Source of the DNA: Bacteroides sp.
GTDB lineage: Bacteria > Bacteroidota > Bacteroidia > Bacteroidales > SM23-62
Direction of reading: 5' to 3'
Assembly (NCBI GenBank): GCA_030589965.1
Contig: JAUUZM010000063.1
Span: 1-11,284, forward strand
DNA length: 11,284 nt
The position numbers and the translations under genes are program-made. How positions within the stretch are numbered: position 1 is the stretch's first letter; each line of letters starts with the position of its first letter. Positions 7,877 through 11,284 of this stretch are shown in pieces. Below the pieces are notes generated by a model. The model did not search any database. It was not told the DNA's origin and saw nothing but the letters and a program-made list of their open reading frames with translations.

Positions 7877-7884
7877 TATTTTTG
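7877..7884 (+). promoter_or_regulatory. -7 promoter element for the NAD(P)HX repair gene
   Basis: TATTTTTG matches TAnnTTTG exactly and lies only 7 bases before the ATG at 7892, so the transcript would have almost no leader. No -33 TTTG is found 19-21 bases upstream; only a T run at 7844-7850, about 26 bases away. It overlaps the region of the divergent transporter promoter. Confidence 0.4.
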
Positions 7885-7891
7885 TTTAGGT

Positions 7892-9469
7892 ATGAAAATA
7901 TTTACATCCGAACAGGTACGGAGAATTGATGGGTATACCATTGAGAACGAACCCATAAGCTCTATTGATCTTATGGAGAGGGCCAGCCGGCAGATCGCAT
8001 TCTGGATAGCCGAAGTGTTTGAAACCCGAATACCCTTTTTTATTCTAGTTGGTCCGGGAAACAACGGGGGCGATGGACTGGCGGTTGCCAGGTTTTTGTC
8101 AGAAATGAATTATCTGCCTGAAGTGTTCATGATCCGTATCTCGGATAAACTGTCTCCGGATGCACAGATAAATTACGAGAGGCTTCGTTCTGGCGGAAGA
8201 GTTAGGATTACTGAGGTGGAGGAATCCGGTGGTACGGAAATACTGGCTGATAGCATCATTAAAAATCCTTCTGCAGTTATTGTGGATGCACTGTTTGGAT
8301 CCGGACTTACCCGGCCGCTTGGCGGACTTTCGGAGGATGTAGTAGGCATTGTTAATGGGAGCCCGAATCTGAGGGTCGCGATCGATATCCCCAGCGGCCT
8401 GTTTGGAGAGGATAATCAGGGGAATAATCCAGACTCCATTCTTAGGGCTGATTACACACTGGCCCTTCAGGCACCCTCGCTTTCTTTTTTCTTCTCTGAA
8501 AACCAGGAGTATACAGGAATTTGGGAGGTCCTTCCCATAGGCTTGCATCCGGATATTCTTGAATCCGAAGAATCCCCTTACAGGTACCTTGTAGCAGAGT
8601 ATCTTTCTACCCTGATTCATACGCGCAAAAAATTTGCACATAAGGGCAGCTTTGGACATTCCCTCCTGGTTGCCGGATGCTACGGGATGATGGGAGCGGC
8701 TGTTCTGGCTTCAAAAGCCTGTCTGAGGAGTGGGGTTGGACTGCTGACCTCACATGTGCCAAGATTTGGGTATAAGATCCTTCAGACCTCAGTTCCGGAA
8801 TCTCTAATAAGTATAGACCAGTCTGATATCATATTTTCGGCCCCACCCGATTTGAATGGGTTTTCTGCTGTGGGAGTTGGACCTGGACTGGGATGCAAGC
8901 CAAACTCGGGGAAAGCATTGAACGAACTCATTGAAATCGTCAGGGTTCCCCTGGTAATTGATGCCGATGCCCTGAACCTCTTATCCGCTAATCCTGATTG
9001 GCTGGATAAACTTCCGGAAAATACCATCCTTACTCCCCATCCAAAAGAGTTTGACAGGCTTTTCAAGAGCCTGGCCGGTGGGGACGGGAATTCTGCTGAG
9101 GCTCCGGGTTATACCAGGCATCTGAGGCAGATAGAATTTTCCAGGAGGTATAATCTCATCACTGTTCTCAAGGGTGCACATACCAGTGTTGCCTTTCCTG
9201 ATGGAAGTTGTTGGTTTAATACTACCGGAAATCCTGGAATGGCTACTGCCGGAAGCGGAGATGTATTGACCGGAATAATCCTATCTTTGCTCGGACAGGG
9301 ATATAATCCGGCACATTCCGCCCTGTTGGGTGTTTACCTGCATGGATTAGCAGGTGATCTGGCTGCCGAGGCTTCATCTGAAGAATCTCTGATTGCGAGC
9401 GATATCATAGATTCGCTCGGCCTTGCATTTCAGTATCTAAAAGGTTCGCATAATGAAACAAACGTTTAG
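7892..9469 (+). CDS. nnr: Bifunctional NAD(P)H-hydrate epimerase / ADP-dependent (S)-NAD(P)H-hydrate dehydratase
   Basis: Repairs damaged nicotinamide cofactors: the N-terminal domain interconverts R and S forms of NAD(P)H hydrate, and the C-terminal domain dehydrates the S form back to NAD(P)H using ADP. The epimerase half (about 1-215) shows GPGNNGGDG at 54-62 and the DALFGSG motif with Asp132, followed by IDIPSGL. The dehydratase half (about 250-515) shows HKGSFGHS from His250, VGVGPGLG, DADALNLL, TPHPKEF from Thr381, LKGAHT at about Lys427, and GSGDVLTG with catalytic Asp457. All key motifs are present, and the length of 525 residues fits the fused bacterial enzyme. ATG at 7892 is chosen over an upstream TTG at 7871 because it matches the conserved start MKIFTSEQVRRID and the promoter element lies between them. 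The gene overlaps the next one by 17 bases. Cytoplasmic. Confidence 0.95.
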   Translation: MKIFTSEQVRRIDGYTIENEPISSIDLMERASRQIAFWIAEVFETRIPFFILVGPGNNGGDGLAVARFLSEMNYLPEVFMIRISDKLSPDAQINYERLRSGGRVRITEVEESGGTEILADSIIKNPSAVIVDALFGSGLTRPLGGLSEDVVGIVNGSPNLRVAIDIPSGLFGEDNQGNNPDSILRADYTLALQAPSLSFFFSENQEYTGIWEVLPIGLHPDILESEESPYRYLVAEYLSTLIHTRKKFAHKGSFGHSLLVAGCYGMMGAAVLASKACLRSGVGLLTSHVPRFGYKILQTSVPESLISIDQSDIIFSAPPDLNGFSAVGVGPGLGCKPNSGKALNELIEIVRVPLVIDADALNLLSANPDWLDKLPENTILTPHPKEFDRLFKSLAGGDGNSAEAPGYTRHLRQIEFSRRYNLITVLKGAHTSVAFPDGSCWFNTTGNPGMATAGSGDVLTGIILSLLGQGYNPAHSALLGVYLHGLAGDLAAEASSEESLIASDIIDSLGLAFQYLKGSHNETNV

Positions 9470-10541
9470 TGTTATAATTTTATTCCTGCTGGTCATAAGC
9501 AGCTGCCTCGCACCTGAGAATATTGTTCAAACCCGACCGGTATATGCGGGAGACACAACAGCCCTAAGCGGCTATACCTATGGTCTGACACAGACCTCCT
9601 TTAAGCTTACGCTGGAATTAGTGAAAACACGTACCATCAGGGGACCATATTATCGATTTGCAGAAAGATTACTCAATCTTGAAGATGTTCCTGCCAAGAA
9701 CAGTAATTCTTATGCAATTTCAAACGTGGTATTGGAATCCTATTATGAGGTTGATCCCGGACAATATTATCAGGTAAAGCAGATTTCCGGCTATAACGAC
9801 CTGTCTCCCTTGCTAAGCCTTGGACATGAAGGATTAATTTATCATCACCATGCTGCAGAGGGTGCACAGACAAATAATTTACTTCCCGGATCTTCTCCGG
9901 AAGGGCCTCTTTTTACGGAACTTTCGATGGAGAAAAATACAGTAATGTCAATAGATACCTTTTATAAGACTATTCTTACTGACACATCTTTTGTAAGAGT
10001 TCCTGTAATGAAAGAACAGCTCATTGTTAAGACCTTTGATGAAAAAGCCAGTGAAGCAGCTGACTTTATACTTGAACTCCGGTATGAGAGGTATATGATG
10101 CTAACCGGCAATAATGCAACCCTCGTTTCTGATTACGGGGTGCAGCGCCTGGATGAGATTGAGCAGGATTACCTGGAGCTGTTTATTGGAAAATCATTTG
10201 ATGAGAAGTATCGATACACCTTTTATTTTACTCCTTCCGGAGATGAAGTATTCGAGAATATAGAATTATTTGAATTTTCAAAAAGCAGGGGAATTGTAGA
10301 GGAGGGGATACCAGATTCAGATGTTTTGAGTCTGGGAATACGGAATACTGGTAAAACGGAAATTCTTAAGAACCAGGAGAAGGATGCAAAACTACCTGTT
10401 ATGTCCAATGCACTCTATTACCGGGTACCTGATCTCGCAGAAATAGAAATTAGTCTTGGTGGGCGTACCCTCTTAAAGGATCGCTGCCAGGTGAATCAAT
10501 TTGGGAAAGTACTTTCATTGCCAATTACTCCGGCAGAATAG
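9453..10541 (+). CDS. DUF4831-like lipoprotein
   Basis: A 362-residue protein with a lipoprotein signal peptide, lipobox ISSC, lipidated Cys18. I recognise the Bacteroidota DUF4831 family from KLTLELVKTRTIRGPYY with RFAERLLNLEDV (about 51-79), from the EAADFILELRYERYMMLTG segment in the middle, and from LDEIEQDYLELFIGKS after it. The C-terminal half looks beta-rich, ending in a region with LYYRVPDLAEIEISLGG. The function is unknown; the protein should be anchored in the envelope. The ATG at 9453 overlaps the end of the NAD(P)HX repair gene by 17 bases. An AAAAGG stretch lies 8-13 bases upstream, inside that gene, so the two are very likely one operon with coupled translation. No terminator is evident in the 29 bases before the convergent thioredoxin gene. 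Confidence 0.87.
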   Translation: MKQTFSVIILFLLVISSCLAPENIVQTRPVYAGDTTALSGYTYGLTQTSFKLTLELVKTRTIRGPYYRFAERLLNLEDVPAKNSNSYAISNVVLESYYEVDPGQYYQVKQISGYNDLSPLLSLGHEGLIYHHHAAEGAQTNNLLPGSSPEGPLFTELSMEKNTVMSIDTFYKTILTDTSFVRVPVMKEQLIVKTFDEKASEAADFILELRYERYMMLTGNNATLVSDYGVQRLDEIEQDYLELFIGKSFDEKYRYTFYFTPSGDEVFENIELFEFSKSRGIVEEGIPDSDVLSLGIRNTGKTEILKNQEKDAKLPVMSNALYYRVPDLAEIEISLGGRTLLKDRCQVNQFGKVLSLPITPAE

Positions 10542-10570
10542 AAAGTTCACAGACCAGGTGAGCAATGTAA

Positions 10571-11113
10571 TTATTTCCCCAGTTTACTTTCAAAAGTCTT
10601 TGAATAGTCCTCCAGGCTCAGCGTAGTGAATTTATCTTCAGCGATATAGTTAAGAAGTGGTTCGATACCAGAGGGGGTCTTGTATCCAGGCACTGCACCA
10701 AGAAGTTGAAGTTCTTCCGTCAGGTATGCAATCGAGGGATAGGATAGTTTCCCATTTAGTAAACCGGCTGCCAATTCATGGTATCCCCTTGAACCCTGGG
10801 CAACGAATTTATAGCTTGTTCCGTTAAAAGTAATCTCATCTTTTCCTTCCCCATCCAGCTTGACTGCATAGTAATGCTCATTAATGATCTCGGCAATTAT
10901 CGGATTAGTAAAAGTTTCTTTGTCCATTTTTTTACACCATCCGCACCAATCCGTATAAACATCGATCATAATCTTTTTTGGCTTTTCCTTGTTCAGTTTC
11001 TCTGCTTCCTCGATGGAAATCCATTGGATTTTTGTTGCCTGTGTTTCCTGAGCGATAAGTGCCGCAGGAGCCAGAATTATGGCAACAAGCAGCAATATAA
11101 TTGATCTCATCAT
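10571..11113 (-). CDS. Exported thioredoxin-fold protein (CGWC active site)
   Basis: A 180-residue protein with an N-terminal signal peptide (about 1-21, ending LIA-Q), so periplasmic, possibly retained near the membrane. The thioredoxin-fold part runs from about 30 to 155: the IMIDVYTDWCGWCKKMD segment with redox cysteines Cys57 and Cys60, and SYPS with the expected cis-proline Pro126. It resembles the Thioredoxin_7/DUF255-like group common in Bacteroidota, probably acting in disulfide reduction or exchange of exported proteins. A specific partner cannot be named. It carries a short C-terminal extension after the fold (FTTLSLEDYSKTFESK). Two adjacent ATGs (11113 and 11110) are equivalent start choices. 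The gene is monocistronic here and convergent with the DUF4831 gene. Confidence 0.9.
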   Translation of the reverse strand: MMRSIILLLVAIILAPAALIAQETQATKIQWISIEEAEKLNKEKPKKIMIDVYTDWCGWCKKMDKETFTNPIIAEIINEHYYAVKLDGEGKDEITFNGTSYKFVAQGSRGYHELAAGLLNGKLSYPSIAYLTEELQLLGAVPGYKTPSGIEPLLNYIAEDKFTTLSLEDYSKTFESKLGK

Positions 11114-11284
11114 TTTCTCTTATTTATGGGAATCCTGCCTATTTCTGTTACAAATCTACGGTTTACAGTAGCAAAAAGTTATACGCCGAACGCATTTTAA
11201 CAATTATTTATGCGTATGTGACAAGGGTCAGGATACTGGCATTTAAATTTTCTTATTTTTACAGCTTCAGAAAAATTTAACCTC
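11114..11284. other. Intergenic region at the right edge
   Basis: 171 AT-rich bases without a supportable gene. It holds the thioredoxin promoter element and overlapping short inverted repeats: ATACGC (11181-11186) with GCGTAT (11212-11217), and CGCAT (11191-11195) with ATGCG (11210-11214). It also holds TATTTTTA (11254-11261, plus strand), one base off a -7 element, which could serve a gene beyond the window. Confidence 0.4.
11151..11158 (-). promoter_or_regulatory. -7 promoter element for the thioredoxin-fold gene
   Basis: Minus-strand TAGATTTG (11158-11151) matches TAnnTTTG exactly, about 38 bases before the ATG at 11113. A TTTG is present at 11175-11172 but only 13 bases upstream, shorter than the usual ~20, so the -33 assignment is doubtful. 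Confidence 0.4.

Noticed and set aside
7871..7891. Upstream TTG start for the NAD(P)HX repair enzyme
   Set aside because: It would overlap the -7 promoter element, and the added residues (MYYFCLG) precede the conserved MKIFTSEQ start.
8099..8659. A 186-codon minus-strand open frame
   Set aside because: Antisense to the conserved epimerase/dehydratase coding sequence; the product is low in recognisable pattern, so it is a shadow frame.

Overview
This is a stretch of a Bacteroidota chromosome, probably of the Bacteroidales/Marinilabiliales type. The evidence is the gene content: the Bacteroidetes-restricted families I recognise as DUF6452, DUF6048 and DUF4831, a bifunctional NAD(P)HX repair enzyme, and a POT transporter of the 'GERFSFY' subtype. 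Weak or absent Shine-Dalgarno sequences, TAnnTTTG-type -7 promoter elements and moderate GC agree. No mobile element, tRNA, rRNA or CRISPR array was seen, and no stretch over 300 bases lacks a gene.

Left part (1-4825, minus strand): a two-gene signalling-like unit. The upstream gene encodes an exported 1100-residue protein with 14 WD40 blades (two predicted 7-bladed propellers), a linker, an Ig-like segment and a C-terminal caspase-like (C14) protease domain with an intact His/Cys dyad. After a 53-base gap comes a signal-peptide, TPR, transmembrane, coiled-coil protein that is cut by the window edge just as its cytoplasmic output domain begins. The linker wording suggests a SpoIIE/PP2C phosphatase. 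Both sensor regions should lie in the periplasm, so a joint role is plausible but unproven.

Middle (4937-6113, plus strand): a lipoprotein (DUF6452-like) and an outer-membrane-like exported protein (DUF6048-like). They overlap by 59 bases, so the signal peptide of the second is encoded inside the end of the first. Convergent to them is a POT/PTR-family transporter (6147-7793, minus) in which two proton-coupling glutamates are replaced.

Right part (7892-10541, plus strand): the bifunctional NAD(P)H-hydrate epimerase/dehydratase overlaps a DUF4831-like lipoprotein gene by 17 bases. It has a promoter-like element so close to its ATG that the transcript may be leaderless. Convergent to these is an exported thioredoxin-fold protein with a CGWC site (10571-11113, minus), followed by 171 bases of promoter region.

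Six of the eight genes encode exported or lipid-anchored proteins and one an inner-membrane transporter, so the window is mainly envelope biology plus one metabolite-repair enzyme. The caspase/TPR pair is the best candidate for an uncharacterised system.
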